A DNA stretch of 64,000 bases from Micromonospora citrea (GTDB taxonomy: Bacteria > Actinomycetota > Actinomycetes > Mycobacteriales > Micromonosporaceae): positions 1,218,501 through 1,282,500 of the forward strand of contig NZ_FMHZ01000002.1 of the NCBI RefSeq assembly GCF_900090315.1. Direction: 5' to 3'. Both the position numbers and the translations under genes were made by a program. Positions 1-8,637 of the stretch are shown one piece after another. The notes beneath the pieces were generated by a model, which worked only from the letters and a program-made list of their open reading frames with translations, made no database searches and had not been told where the DNA came from. Position 1 is the first letter of the stretch. Every line of letters begins with the position of its first letter.

Positions 1-60
1 GCTGGCGCCGAGAGCCGTGGCCAGGCTCAGGGCGAGGGTCACGAAGCGGGTTCTCCGCAC
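1..60 (-). CDS. Start of a secreted protein (partial, runs off the left edge)
   Basis: Only the first 20 codons lie in the window. They begin with GTG at the right end and read as a classic Sec signal peptide: basic start (RRTR), then a hydrophobic stretch rich in Leu and Ala. A GGAG sits six bases before the GTG. Nothing can be said about function because the mature protein is outside the window. It is divergent from the AroE-like gene to its right, so the AT-rich stretch between them probably holds its promoter. Confidence 0.5.
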   Translation of the reverse strand, partial: MRRTRFVTLALSLATALGAS

Positions 61-391
61 GTCGCACTCCGGGGGTGAGGGGGATCGAGTGCGAAATTGA
101 TATCACTAAATATTGCCCAGCGAAAGATCCTTGCGATGATCTTAGGGGTGCCGGCAACGGTTTCCGGGTCCGGCCTCCCGCTGACGAATCCCTCCCGCCC
201 CCGGCCTCCGGGTCGGGGCGACCCCGGTCCCGCCGCGCCGGCGGATCGGCGAAGGGGTTCCCGAGGCCGGGCCACGGTCGACGGTTCCGCACCCGGCTCG
301 GCAGCACGTCGGGGCCCGCGATAGCGTCGGCGCGGCGCCCGGCCGGCGGGACGGGCGGAACCGGCGCGGGTCACGGCCCGGAGGGGGCGGC
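61..391. other. Intergenic stretch between divergent genes
   Basis: No convincing coding frame is visible. Positions about 96-142 are strikingly AT-rich for this genome (around TGATATCACTAAATATT) and lie upstream of the secreted-protein start at the left edge, so they are the likely promoter or operator region of that gene. The remainder is featureless G+C-rich DNA leading to the AroE-like start. Confidence 0.4.
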
Positions 392-1183
392 ATGGCGGAG
401 ATCGGCGGTGCCACCCGGGTGTACGCGCTGCTCGGGGACCCGATCGCGCAGGTGCGCGCCCCCGGCCTGCTCAATCCGGTGCTGGCCCGGCGCGGCGTCG
501 ACGCGGTGCTCGTCCCCGTCCACGTCGCACCGGCCGACCTCACCCAGGTCGTACGCGGCCTCCAACGGGCCGCCAACCTGGACGGGATGCTGGTCACCGT
601 GCCGCACAAGGCCGCCGTCCTGGCCCTCGCCGACCGGGCCAGCGACCGCGCCCGCCTCGCCGGCAGCGCCAACGCCCTGCGCCGGGAGCCCGACGGGACG
701 TGGACCGCCGACACGTTCGACGGCGACGGGTTCGTCCGGGGGCTGGCCGGGGCCGGCCACCCGCCGAGGGGCCGCCGGGTGTGCGTCGTGGGCGCCGGCG
801 GAGCGGGCAGCGCGATCGCCGTCGCCCTGCTCGACGCCGGCGTGGCGGAGCTGCGGCTGGCCGACACCGACCCGGGCCGGCTGGAGACGCTGCGGCGACG
901 GCTCCGCGTCGCGTACCCCGGCCGGGTCGTCGCGGCGGCACGGCCGCGACTGGGCGACGCCGACCTCGCGGTCAACGCGACGCCCCTCGGGCTGCGTGCC
1001 GGCGACCCGCTGCCGTTCGCGGTGGCCGACCTGCCGGGCGACGCGGTGGTCGCCGACATCATCATGACCCCGGCGGAGACGGCGCTGCTGGCCGAGGCCC
1101 GCCGGCGCGGACTGCGGGCGCATCCCGGCGAGCCGATGCTGGCCCACCAGATCGAGTCCTACCTGGAGTTCTTCGGGCTCTGA
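392..1183 (+). CDS. Shikimate dehydrogenase-like (AroE family) oxidoreductase
   Basis: 263 aa, the usual length of AroE-type NAD(P)-dependent dehydrogenases, with the N-terminal substrate domain and C-terminal Rossmann domain in order. Visible family residues are Lys73 (VTVPHK), Asn94 (GSANAL), an Asp in DTFDGDGF, the dinucleotide loop GAGGAGSA at 134-141, NATP at 195-198 and the C-terminal HQIESYL helix. The N-terminal motif reads GDPIAQVRAP, whereas true shikimate dehydrogenases have a Ser-x-Ser pair here (HSxSP) that holds the substrate carboxylate; these are Val and Ala. The enzyme therefore probably uses another substrate and is better called a shikimate dehydrogenase-like paralogue than housekeeping AroE. 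It stands alone, with no other aromatic-pathway gene nearby. Confidence 0.8.
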   Translation: MAEIGGATRVYALLGDPIAQVRAPGLLNPVLARRGVDAVLVPVHVAPADLTQVVRGLQRAANLDGMLVTVPHKAAVLALADRASDRARLAGSANALRREPDGTWTADTFDGDGFVRGLAGAGHPPRGRRVCVVGAGGAGSAIAVALLDAGVAELRLADTDPGRLETLRRRLRVAYPGRVVAAARPRLGDADLAVNATPLGLRAGDPLPFAVADLPGDAVVADIIMTPAETALLAEARRRGLRAHPGEPMLAHQIESYLEFFGL

Positions 1184-1416
1184 CCGCCCGCCGTCGCCAC
1201 ACCGCGGCCCCAGGCCGCCCTGCCACGGCGACCGGACGCCGCCTCCCCCGGTCCGGCTCGTCCGTCCGCGCCGGCCGACCCCCACGCCCGTGCGGCCCGC
1301 CGCACGTCCCGCCGACGTGGGCCGAAGGTCCCGCCCGTTGTGGTCCGGCGGCACTGCTGGCGGCGGCCCGCAGACGGTGGAATGAGGACGTAGACAAGAA
1401 GTGAGAGGAGAGGGTG

Positions 1417-1989
1417 ATGACCGCCATCGCCGAGCGTCCGACCATCGACCGCACCGCCGCCACCGCTCCCCGGGAGGTCGTCGCCCCGGTCGAGACCCGC
1501 CGGGAGAAGCTCACCCGGTACGCCCTCGCCGGCCTGCGGCTCGCGCTGGGCTGGACCTTCCTCTGGGCCTTCCTGGACAAGACGTTCGGCCTGGGCCACG
1601 AGACGGAGGCCGCCAAGGCCTGGATCAACGGCGGCAGCCCCACCAGGGGCTTCCTGGGCAACGCGGTCGCCGGCCCCTTCGCGGACTTCTACCAGGGCTT
1701 CGCGGGCGCCGCCTGGGCCGACTGGCTCTTCATGATCGGCCTCGCCGCCATCGGCACCGCCCTCATGCTGGGCGTCGGCATGCGGATCGCCACCGCGACC
1801 GGCGCGCTGCTGCTGGTGCTGATGTGGACGGCCGTCCTGCCCCCGGCGAACAACCCCTTCATGGACGACCACCTCATCTACGCCGGCCTCCTCGGCGTCC
1901 TCGCCCTCACCGCCGCCGGCGACACGCTCGGCCTCGGCAGGTACTGGACGCGCCTGGCGCTGGTGCGGCGGCTGCCCTTCCTCAAGTGA
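1417..1989 (+). CDS. DoxX-family integral membrane protein
   Basis: 190 aa with about four predicted membrane segments after a polar N-terminal 30 residues: LRLALGWTFLWAF, then WLFMIGLAAIGTALMLGV, ATGALLLVLMWTAVL and LIYAGLLGVLALTA. Length and the early Leu-Gly-Trp/Phe-Leu-Asp-Lys-x-Phe pattern fit the DoxX family, whose members are related to the small subunit of thiosulfate:quinone oxidoreductase, but most homologues have no proven reaction. The start was placed at the ATG because GGAG lies six bases before it; the GTG one codon upstream is too close to that ribosome site. It appears monocistronic, with a strong hairpin terminator just after the stop. Confidence 0.8.
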   Translation: MTAIAERPTIDRTAATAPREVVAPVETRREKLTRYALAGLRLALGWTFLWAFLDKTFGLGHETEAAKAWINGGSPTRGFLGNAVAGPFADFYQGFAGAAWADWLFMIGLAAIGTALMLGVGMRIATATGALLLVLMWTAVLPPANNPFMDDHLIYAGLLGVLALTAAGDTLGLGRYWTRLALVRRLPFLK

Positions 1990-2019
1990 CGAGCAACCGC
2001 CCGGGAACGGGCACGATCC

Positions 2020-2056
2020 GGCGGAGGCGGCACCCGGTTCGGGTGCCGCCTCCGCC
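2020..2056 (+). terminator. Hairpin terminator after the DoxX gene
   Basis: Perfect 17-bp inverted repeat with a 3-base loop (GTT), starting 30 bases after the DoxX stop. There is no T-run, as is common for actinobacterial terminators. It separates DoxX from the nitroreductase gene. Confidence 0.7.
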
Positions 2057-2141
2057 GCGTCCGGCCACCGCCGGCGCGTCGACCCACGCGTCGCCCGGGG
2101 ATCGGCACGGGACCCGCCGCGCGACGGCGGGCGCTGGCAGG

Positions 2142-3590
2142 ATGGCCGGTGTGGACCTCGACTCCGGCGCCGGGCTGCTGCACCGGCTGACGTCGTACGT
2201 GCCGAACCGCGAGTGGGACGTGCCCGTGGACGACCCGCGGGTCCGCCGCGACCTCGTCCCCAACGATCCCGCGACCCTTCCGCCGCAGCTCAAGGGCTAT
2301 CCGGACGGCCCGCCCGTGCTCGACCTGCCGCGCGACCTGCCCGACCCGGGCGTGCCCGCGACGGCCGTGCTCGCGGGCGTCGCGGGCGCGGCCCGGCCCT
2401 TCGACGCGGCCCAGCTCGGCCGGGTGCTCTTCCTCGGCGCCGGCGTCGTGCGCACCGCCGAACGCCACGGTCGACCGTTCCTCTACCGGGCCGCCGGCTC
2501 GGCCGGGGCGCGGTTCCCGCTGGAGGTCTACGCGAGCACCCGCGGCGTCGCGGGCGTCCCCGACGGCGTGCACTGGTACGACCCGGCGCGGCACGCGCTC
2601 GTCCAGGTCGCCCCCGGCGCCACCGGGAAGGCAACGACGCTCGTGGTCACTGGCGTGCCGTGGCGCACGGGGTGGCGGTACGCCGAACGCGGGTGGCGGC
2701 ACCTCTACTGGGACGCCGGGACGCTGCTGTCCCAACTGTCGGCGGCCGCCGCGAGCGCCGGCCTCGCGCCGCGACTGCGCACGCTGTTCCCCGACGCCAC
2801 GGTCCGCGCCCTCGTCGGCGCCGACGGCGTGCACGAGTACCCGCTGGCCCTGCTGACCCTCGGCGACGGCGCGCCGGCCATCGACCCCACCGGCCCGGCG
2901 GTCCCGGGTGAGCTGCCACCGGTCGAGCTGCCGCTGTGCACCGCGGCGCAGCGCGCGGGCGAACGGGACACGCTCGGTGAGCCCTGGCCCGAGGCGCCGG
3001 CGCTGACCGACCACCCGCCCTCCGCCACGCTCGACGAGGTGGTGCGCCGACGCGGTTCGCAGCGCCGCATGGACCGGTCCCGCACGCTGCCCCGCGCCCT
3101 GCTGGAGTGGCCGCTGGCCGCCGCCCTGCGCGGCGTACGGGTGCCGCACTGGGTGGCCGTGCACGGTGTCGACGACACCACGCCCGGCCTCTACCGGTGG
3201 CCCGACCTGTCGACGCCGCTGCGGGCGGCGCCCCTGCGCGGCGAGCTGCTGCGGGTCTGCCTCGACCAGGCGCTCGCCGGCGACGCGGCGTACGTCGTCG
3301 TCGCGGCCACGCCGCTGTCGGCGCTGGACGACCGGGGTTACCGGGACGCCCAGCTCGCCGCCGGGCTGGTCGAGGGCCGGCTGCACCTGGCGGCGTACGC
3401 ACTGGGGGCCGGCGCCTCCGGGATGACCTTCCTCGACTCCGAGGTCCCCGGCCTGCTCGGCGAGCCCGACGACCTCGCTGCCCTGCTGTTCACCTGCGTG
3501 GGCGTCCCCGAGTACGCGTCCCGCGCCGGCGGCCGGCCGGGCAGCCCGGTGGCGGTCCGCCCCGTCCAGCCCCGCGTCGGCGGGGCGTGA
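2142..3590 (+). CDS. SagB/ThcOx-type oxidoreductase with two nitroreductase domains
   Basis: 482 aa, about double the length of a single nitroreductase, with two nitroreductase-like halves. The first runs from about residue 90 (RPFDAAQLGRVLFLGAGVV) through LEVYASTRGV and the LYWDAGTLLSQL helix; the second runs from about residue 305 (RRGSQRRMDR) to a C-terminal GASGMTFLDSEV segment. This layout is typical of SagB-type FMN dehydrogenases, which oxidise azolines in thiazole/oxazole peptides in some clusters, while many members are of unknown role. No YcaO cyclodehydratase or precursor peptide is seen nearby, so a RiPP role is not supported here. ATG is used as start; a GTG three codons later has a better-spaced AGGA. 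Confidence 0.72.
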   Translation: MAGVDLDSGAGLLHRLTSYVPNREWDVPVDDPRVRRDLVPNDPATLPPQLKGYPDGPPVLDLPRDLPDPGVPATAVLAGVAGAARPFDAAQLGRVLFLGAGVVRTAERHGRPFLYRAAGSAGARFPLEVYASTRGVAGVPDGVHWYDPARHALVQVAPGATGKATTLVVTGVPWRTGWRYAERGWRHLYWDAGTLLSQLSAAAASAGLAPRLRTLFPDATVRALVGADGVHEYPLALLTLGDGAPAIDPTGPAVPGELPPVELPLCTAAQRAGERDTLGEPWPEAPALTDHPPSATLDEVVRRRGSQRRMDRSRTLPRALLEWPLAAALRGVRVPHWVAVHGVDDTTPGLYRWPDLSTPLRAAPLRGELLRVCLDQALAGDAAYVVVAATPLSALDDRGYRDAQLAAGLVEGRLHLAAYALGAGASGMTFLDSEVPGLLGEPDDLAALLFTCVGVPEYASRAGGRPGSPVAVRPVQPRVGGA

Positions 3591-3681
3591 CCCCCGGGGC
3601 CCCGAGGAGCGGACCAGCCCAGTCGTCGCGGTGCCCGGAGCGCAGGCTCGTGGCTGCCGGCGGACCGGCGGCACGGACTGG

Positions 3682-4344
3682 TCAGCGGGACGGCGGGACC
3701 GCGTCCCAGCCGGCGGGCAGGGTCGGCACCGGCCAGGCCGGGTCCGGCCGCCACGACGCCCACGCCTCGTCCCACCAGCGCTCGCCCGCGTCGAGCAGGG
3801 CGGCGATCCGGTCGCCCTCGGCGCGGATCGCGTCGGCCATCCCCGGGTAGCGCCCCTCCGCCAGTCGCTGGGCGAACATCTCCACGTCCTTCCAGACGTA
3901 ACGCTCGGCGTCGGCCGGCCACCAGATGTCCAGCTCGTGGTCGAGGGTGTCCACCCCGATCGGCGTACGCCGCACCGGATCCTGCAGGTTGAAGTACCAC
4001 CCGGCGAAGGCGCGTTCCGGGCCGGCCCAGAAGACGTCGACGGAGTGCGCCTCGCCCGGCCGGTGCAGCATCAGCTTGCCGTGCCCGGTCCACCCCCGGT
4101 GCCCGGCGACCTGCCACGGGTGCCGCCCGCACGGAAGGTGCCCGGTCTCGGGGAAGCCGAACTCCGCGCCCGGGGGCAGGTAGAGCACGAGCAGGTCGGG
4201 CGAATCCTCGACGCAGACGGTGGGGCAGCCGAACCACACCTCGCCGTGCAGGATCTCCCGCCGCACGACCACCTCACCGGGGCGGAAGCGGCGCCCCGCC
4301 CCGGCCTGAGCACCGTCCCGCTGCACCCGACCCGGACGACCCAC
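3682..4344 (-). CDS. DUF402 protein, possible nucleotide phosphatase
   Basis: 220 aa. The central part carries the DUF402 signature: GWYFNLQDPVRRTPIGVDTL followed by DHELDIWW and the metal-binding-like WKDVEMF, then a helical C-terminus rich in Trp. Characterised DUF402 proteins include FomD and staphylococcal nucleoside di/triphosphatases that act through divalent metals; the acidic residues in the DHELD and DVEMF segments fit that chemistry, but the substrate here is unknown. The gene starts with GTG and has no clear ribosome site; an internal start just before FRPGEVVVRRE is possible. It converges with the nitroreductase gene. Confidence 0.7.
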   Translation of the reverse strand: MGRPGRVQRDGAQAGAGRRFRPGEVVVRREILHGEVWFGCPTVCVEDSPDLLVLYLPPGAEFGFPETGHLPCGRHPWQVAGHRGWTGHGKLMLHRPGEAHSVDVFWAGPERAFAGWYFNLQDPVRRTPIGVDTLDHELDIWWPADAERYVWKDVEMFAQRLAEGRYPGMADAIRAEGDRIAALLDAGERWWDEAWASWRPDPAWPVPTLPAGWDAVPPSR

Positions 4345-4387
4345 CCGGCCAACCTAACGGCTGCCGGCGCGCCGCCGGCGTAACCCC

Positions 4388-4502
4388 GGCCCGTGTGTCC
4401 GGCGCGGCCGGATCGCACGCCCGCGCCCCGGGCGCCTGCGGTGCGGGAGCCGGCCCGTGTGTCCGACGCACGCCCGCGCCCCGGGCGCCTCCGGCGCGGG
4501 AG
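4388..4502. repeat. Imperfect direct repeat, two copies of about 55-64 bp
   Basis: The block GGCCCGTGTGTCCG followed by ACGCCCGCGCCCCGGGCGCC occurs twice, starting at 4388 and 4452, in the short gap between the DUF402 gene and the 3' end of the secreted protein gene. Such duplicated GC-rich blocks recur in gaps across the window. Confidence 0.6.
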
Positions 4503-4505
4503 GCG

Positions 4506-5750
4506 TCACCCGGCGGATGCGGGACGCGCGGGGCCGCGTCGGCCGGCCACGGCCGGCACCGGCGCGGCGAAGGGGTCCGGCGTCGTCCCCGTCCAGCGCC
4601 GCAGGAGGGCGGTGCCGGTCTGCCGCCGCTCGCCGTCCACGGTGGTCGTGCCGCTGGTGACCACGTAGAACCGCCCGTCGCCCAGCGCCTCCAGACCAAA
4701 GCTGCCCGGCCCCTCCCAGCCGCGGATCCCGGTGCCCGGGTCGGTCAGCCCGGCGGCGGCCAGGGGCACGGTCCACCCGGTCGCGCCGTCCGGCTGACCG
4801 GTGATCACCCCGGTCCGCGGGGCGACGGTGCCGTCGATCGCGTAGAGCGTCCAGTTCGGAAACTCCGGCTTGCTCCCCCGGTAGACCGCCATCAGCCAGC
4901 GGCGGGTGTGCCTGTCGTACTCCAGGTTCTGCACCCCGTAGGTGGTGTTCCCGGTCCGGACGAAGACCTTGGCGTACGGCTTCCCGGGGCCGCTGCGGTG
5001 CGGTGCGGCCTGGCTGAGCGGGCGGGCGAGGAGGCTCCACCGCCGCACGTCGTAGGCGAGCAGCACCTGGTGGTCGTTGTCCGTGCGGGTGGTGTTGGGA
5101 TAGATGCCGTAGGCCACCATCAGCACGTTGCGCCCGCCGGTGGTGCCCAGCGCCGGCCCGAACGAGACACCGTCGATGCCGCTGGCGCCGTACCGGTGGT
5201 CGGCGGTCTGCGCGGTGTCGCCGTCGAAGACGCCGTCGCCGTCCAGGTCCGCCGTGAAGTCGTCGACGACCTCCTGCAGGTGGACGGTGGTCATCACCCC
5301 GTCCGTCTCGGCGTCCATCCCGACCCGGGTGATCTGGGTGACGTCGAAGATGGCGATGTAGAAGGCCCGCTCCGCCTTGTACTCCAGCGAGCCGTAGACG
5401 CGGCCGTCCTCCGGGTTGAGATCCAGGTCGCCGAGGTGGCCGGTCAGTCCGGTCACGGTGCCGACGACCCTGCCGTCGAGGTCCGTCTTGACCAGGACGT
5501 TGGTGAAGGACCAGTAGACGTGGCCGCGGCTCCAGTCGACCGCCACCCCCTGCACGTGGCCCGAGCGCCACGCCCCGCCGTACACCGTCGCCGGCATGTC
5601 CGCCGGCGCCACCGCCGGACGCGATGTCCCGAAGGCCGGGCCCCGGTCCGGTATGACCATCGGGCCCGCCGTCGCGGCGGGTGGGGCGACCGCGCCAGCC
5701 AGGACGGGAATGGTCAGGGCGACGGCCGTGGCGGCGAGGGTCCTGCGCAT
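4506..5750 (-). CDS. Secreted protein of unknown function, probable beta-propeller
   Basis: 414 aa beginning with a clear signal peptide (MRRTLAATAVALTIPVLAGA, cleavage likely after the following APPAATA). The mature part has repeating short beta-rich motifs with aromatic residues (GVAVDWSRGHVYWSF, LDLNPEDGRVYGSL, NLEYDRHTRRWLMAVYRG), as expected of a propeller-like fold. At about residue 175 it has DLDGDGVFDGD, which resembles a calcium-binding dockerin/EF-hand loop. No catalytic signature is recognised. A GGAG four bases before the ATG supports the start. Upstream lies an AT-richer stretch suited to a promoter. It appears to be transcribed alone. Confidence 0.65.
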   Translation of the reverse strand: MRRTLAATAVALTIPVLAGAVAPPAATAGPMVIPDRGPAFGTSRPAVAPADMPATVYGGAWRSGHVQGVAVDWSRGHVYWSFTNVLVKTDLDGRVVGTVTGLTGHLGDLDLNPEDGRVYGSLEYKAERAFYIAIFDVTQITRVGMDAETDGVMTTVHLQEVVDDFTADLDGDGVFDGDTAQTADHRYGASGIDGVSFGPALGTTGGRNVLMVAYGIYPNTTRTDNDHQVLLAYDVRRWSLLARPLSQAAPHRSGPGKPYAKVFVRTGNTTYGVQNLEYDRHTRRWLMAVYRGSKPEFPNWTLYAIDGTVAPRTGVITGQPDGATGWTVPLAAAGLTDPGTGIRGWEGPGSFGLEALGDGRFYVVTSGTTTVDGERRQTGTALLRRWTGTTPDPFAAPVPAVAGRRGPARPASAG

Positions 5751-5989
5751 GTCTCTCCGTTGCTCAAGAAGATCAAACAGCGGAGGATCCTATGTGAACT
5801 TTCCGAACGGCGGGAGCCCGGACGAACAACCGTAAACGACGCGTCAGCGAACGAACGTCCGAAAGTTGGACCCGAACGGATGAAAACCCCGACGTCACCG
5901 CGGTGGCCGCCCCGGCGGAGTGGCGGTTCGCGGAATGGCGGGCCCGGCGCTCGCCGCGTCGGCCGGCGCGGCGTGCCGCGCGCCCGCCG

Positions 5990-6019
5990 GACCTCGCCGG
6001 GTCGCCGCCCGGCGAGGTC
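5990..6019 (-). terminator. Hairpin terminator after yebC
   Basis: Perfect 12-bp stem (GACCTCGCCGGG and its complement) with a six-base loop, 19 bases past the yebC stop. There is no T-run. Confidence 0.65.
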
Positions 6020-6037
6020 GACGGCGGGCAGGGGGCG

Positions 6038-6787
6038 TCAGCCGACGGCCGCCATGATCTCGTCGGAGACGTCGAAGTTCGCGTAGACGTTCTGCACGTC
6101 GTCGCAGTCCTCCAGGACGTCGATGAGCTTGAAGATCTTGCGCGCGCCGTCCTCGTCGAGGGGGACGTTGACGCTCGGGATCAGCGAGGACTCGGCCGAC
6201 TCGTACTCGATGCCGGCGTCCTGCAGCGCGGTGCGCACCGCGATCAGGTCACCCGGCTCGGAGACCACCTCGAACGCCTCGCCCAGGTCGTTGACCTCCT
6301 CGGCGCCGGCGTCGAGGACCGCCATCATCACGTCGTCCTCGGTCGTGCCGGCCTTGGGGACGATCACCACGCCCTTGCGGGAGAACATGTACGACACCGA
6401 GCCGGCGTCGGCGAACGAACCGCCGTTGCGGGTCAGCGCGGTGCGCACCTCGGTCGCCGCGCGGTTGCGGTTGTCGGTCAGGCACTCGATGAGCAGCGCG
6501 ACGCCGTTCGGGCCGTACCCCTCATACATGATCGTCTGGTAGTCGGCGCCGCCGGCCTCCAGGCCCGACCCGCGCTTGACGGCGCGGTCGATGTTGTCGT
6601 TCGGGACCGAGTTCTTCTTGGCCTTCTGGATGGCGTCGTAGAGCGTCGGGTTTCCGGCGGGGTCACCGCCGCCCGTCCGGGCCGCGACCTCGACGTTCTT
6701 GATCAGCTTGGCGAACATCTTGCCGCGCTTGGCGTCGATGACCGCCTTCTTGTGCTTGGTCGTCGCCCACTTTGAGTGGCCGGACAT
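6038..6787 (-). CDS. yebC: YebC/PmpR/TACO1-family protein
   Basis: 249 aa with the universally conserved start [15 protein letters not shown] and the [21 protein letters not shown]-type and acidic C-terminal segments of the family. Family members include DNA-binding transcription regulators (PmpR) and factors that relieve ribosome stalling at proline runs (YebC2, mitochondrial TACO1); which role applies here cannot be told from sequence. GGAGGT five bases before the ATG is an excellent ribosome site. In actinobacteria yebC normally lies between pdxT and ruvCAB; here it follows pdxT but is separated from it by two broken genes, and ruvC does not follow. Confidence 0.92.
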   Translation of the reverse strand: MSGHSKWATTKHKKAVIDAKRGKMFAKLIKNVEVAARTGGGDPAGNPTLYDAIQKAKKNSVPNDNIDRAVKRGSGLEAGGADYQTIMYEGYGPNGVALLIECLTDNRNRAATEVRTALTRNGGSFADAGSVSYMFSRKGVVIVPKAGTTEDDVMMAVLDAGAEEVNDLGEAFEVVSEPGDLIAVRTALQDAGIEYESAESSLIPSVNVPLDEDGARKIFKLIDVLEDCDDVQNVYANFDVSDEIMAAVG

Positions 6788-7020
6788 CTGTTACCTCCGT
6801 TGCTACCCGCCGTCTGCATCGACCGCACCGCGCACGCCCCGCTCCCGCCGGCGCACGCGGTGGTGCCGGTCAGCCCTGGTGGAAGCCGTGACGGGCAGAT
6901 GGCCCTGCCGAATCTCGGCAATCCTACCGACGTCCGGGCGGCGGCTGTCACGCACGGCGCGTCGCCGGCCCGCCCCGCCCGCCCGGACCAGGGCGGACGG
7001 GGCGGAGACGCCGTCGCGGG

Positions 7021-7260
7021 TCAGGCCCCGAAGCCGTACGACCCCAGCACGCCGAACCCGGTCACGGACCGCTGTTCGCACCGGTCCTCCAGGCCGGGCC
7101 GGTAGCGCCGGAACGACTCGAGCCCGGGCAGCGGCCCCGGCAACTCGGGCGCCATCGCGATGTCCACGAAGCTCCGCTCGTCGTCGAGCTGGAGCGTCAC
7201 GTACCGCAGCCCGGCCGGCCGGGCCCGGGCCACCTCCTCGTGGACGGCCCGGAGCAGGCG
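7021..7260 (-). pseudogene. 3' remnant of a small antibiotic-monooxygenase-like (ferredoxin-like fold) gene
   Basis: The frame ending near the yebC side reads RLLRAVHEEVARARPAGLRY, then VTLQLDDERSFVDIA and ends in VTGFGVLGSYGFGA. This matches my memory of the last two thirds of a small (about 95 aa) dimeric alpha-beta-barrel/ABM-like protein common in actinobacteria. The expected first beta strand and any start codon with a ribosome site are missing: upstream of about position 7260 the frame becomes unrelated (RRAAGRQH). The break coincides with the truncated 5' end of the divergent regulator gene, so both look cut by one deletion. Confidence 0.5.
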
Positions 7261-7267
7261 CAGGTGC

Positions 7268-7910
7268 TGACGCCCTGCTGCTCGACGACGCCGACCGCGA
7301 GTACCTGCGGCAGCTCTCGGCGGCCAACCACAGCCGCGTCCTGTGCCCCGGCGAGCGGCCGGCGGTGTCCCGCGCCGTCCGCCCGACCGTCCAGGCGGTG
7401 CTCGACGCGCTGCGGGACTCCCCCGCGTACGTGCTCAACCGGCTCGGCGACGTGCTGGCCTGGAACGATCCCTTCGACCGGCTGGCCCGCCCCCTGGGCC
7501 TGCTCGACGGCCACCGCCCCAACCTGGTGTGGTACGTACTCACCGACGAGCGCGCCCGCGACCACTTCCCCGACTGGGCGCGGCTGGCCGACCAGCAGGT
7601 CGCCGAGCTGCACCGGCTGCGCCGGGGCGACCGGGCCGTCGACGACTTCGCCGAGCGGCTGGCCCGCACGGTCGGCGTGCCCTTCACGCAGCGGTGGCAG
7701 CGGCGGCCGGTGGCGGCGCCGGTCACCGGCGTGCGGGGGCTGCGGCACCCGGAGGTGGGGCTGCTGCGGCTGACGTACGAGACGCTGGAGTTCGCCGACA
7801 GCGACCACCAGCGCCTCGTCGTCCACGTGCCCGCCGACGCCGCGACGGCGGCCGGGCTGGACCGGCTGCAGGGCCGCCTGCCCGGGCACCTGCGATCGGT
7901 GGCCGGCTGA
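7268..7910 (+). pseudogene. HTH-less remnant of an MmyB-type XRE regulator
   Basis: The frame from ALLLDDADREYLRQLSAAN to the C-terminus (SVAG) is the MmyB-type ligand-binding domain found after an N-terminal XRE helix-turn-helix: YVLNRLGDVLAWNDPFDRL, then WYVLTDERARDHFPDW, LLRLTYETLEF and a final LPGHLRS. Full-length relatives are about 270-290 aa with the HTH in the first 70 residues; here nothing upstream encodes an HTH and a stop precedes in frame. A short stretch just before, in another frame (EQAQVL), resembles the end of the missing HTH region. The product, if made, could not bind DNA through the usual domain. Confidence 0.6.
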
Positions 7911-7950
7911 GCCGTCGCGCCCCTCCCGTCGACGGAGTCGGCAGCGCGCT

Positions 7951-8559
7951 TCAGCGCGCGGCCCGCACCAGCTCCACGAAGTAGCCGTGCACCCGCGGGT
8001 CGCCCGTCAGCTCGGGGTGGAACGAGGTGGCCAGCAGGTTGCCCTGCCGGACCGCGACGATCCGCCCGGCGGCCGGGCCCTCGGTGACCGTGCCGAGCAC
8101 CTCGACGCCGGCGCCGACCCGCTCCACCCACGGTGCCCGGATGAACACCGCGTGGAACGGCTCCCCCGCGACGCCGTCGATCTCGACCGGGGCCTCGAAC
8201 GAGTCGACCTGCCGGCCGAACGCGTTGCGCCGCACGGTCATCTCGATGCCGGCGAAGCCGCGCTGGTCGGGGCGGCCGTCCAGCACCTCCCGGGCCAGCA
8301 TGATCATGCCGGCGCACGAGCCGTAGACGGGCATGCCGCCGGCGATGCGCTTGTCGATCGGCTCGCGCATCTCGAAGATGTCGGCGAGCTTGCTGATGGT
8401 GGTGGACTCCCCGCCGGGCACGACCAGCCCGTCGACCTCGTCCAGCTCGCCCGGCCGGCGCACCGGGCGGGCCTGCGCGCCCGCCGCGGCGAGGGCGTGG
8501 ACGTGCTCGCGCACGTCGCCCTGCAGGGCGAGCACGCCGATGACGGGTGCGTCGCTCAT
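7951..8559 (-). CDS. pdxT: Pyridoxal 5'-phosphate synthase glutaminase subunit PdxT
   Basis: 202 aa, normal length. PdxT hydrolyses glutamine and channels ammonia to PdxS in DXP-independent vitamin B6 synthesis. The class I amidotransferase triad is visible: the Cys in [10 protein letters not shown] and the His-Glu of FHPELTGD; the oxyanion region VVPGGESTT is intact. It lies directly downstream of pdxS on the same strand with an unusual 21-bp hairpin in the 78-base gap, which may reduce read-through and set subunit ratio (inference). The ATG is preceded by a weak GAGG-like site. Confidence 0.95.
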   Translation of the reverse strand: MSDAPVIGVLALQGDVREHVHALAAAGAQARPVRRPGELDEVDGLVVPGGESTTISKLADIFEMREPIDKRIAGGMPVYGSCAGMIMLAREVLDGRPDQRGFAGIEMTVRRNAFGRQVDSFEAPVEIDGVAGEPFHAVFIRAPWVERVGAGVEVLGTVTEGPAAGRIVAVRQGNLLATSFHPELTGDPRVHGYFVELVRAAR

Positions 8560-8582
8560 GTCACCGTTCCTCTCGTGGACGT

Positions 8583-8632
8583 CGGAAAGGGCACCTTCCC
8601 GACGCCTCGGGGTCGGGAAGGTGCCCTTTCCG
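8583..8632 (-). terminator. Long perfect hairpin between pdxS and pdxT
   Basis: Two perfectly complementary 21-base arms (8583-8603 and 8612-8632) around an 8-base loop, only six bases after the pdxS stop. There is no T-run. It could be an attenuating terminator inside the pdxST operon, an RNA-stabilising stem protecting pdxS message, or a dispersed palindromic repeat. The sequence alone cannot separate these. Confidence 0.6.
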
Positions 8633-8637
8633 GCACG

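Noticed and set aside
1401..3590. Extending the nitroreductase gene upstream through the DoxX region
   Set aside because: The upstream part is arginine/proline-rich out-of-frame translation of DoxX; family similarity begins near MAGVDLDSG.
2142..3590. RiPP azoline-oxidase cluster around the SagB-like gene
   Set aside because: No YcaO, leader-binding or precursor gene lies within 5 kb on either side.
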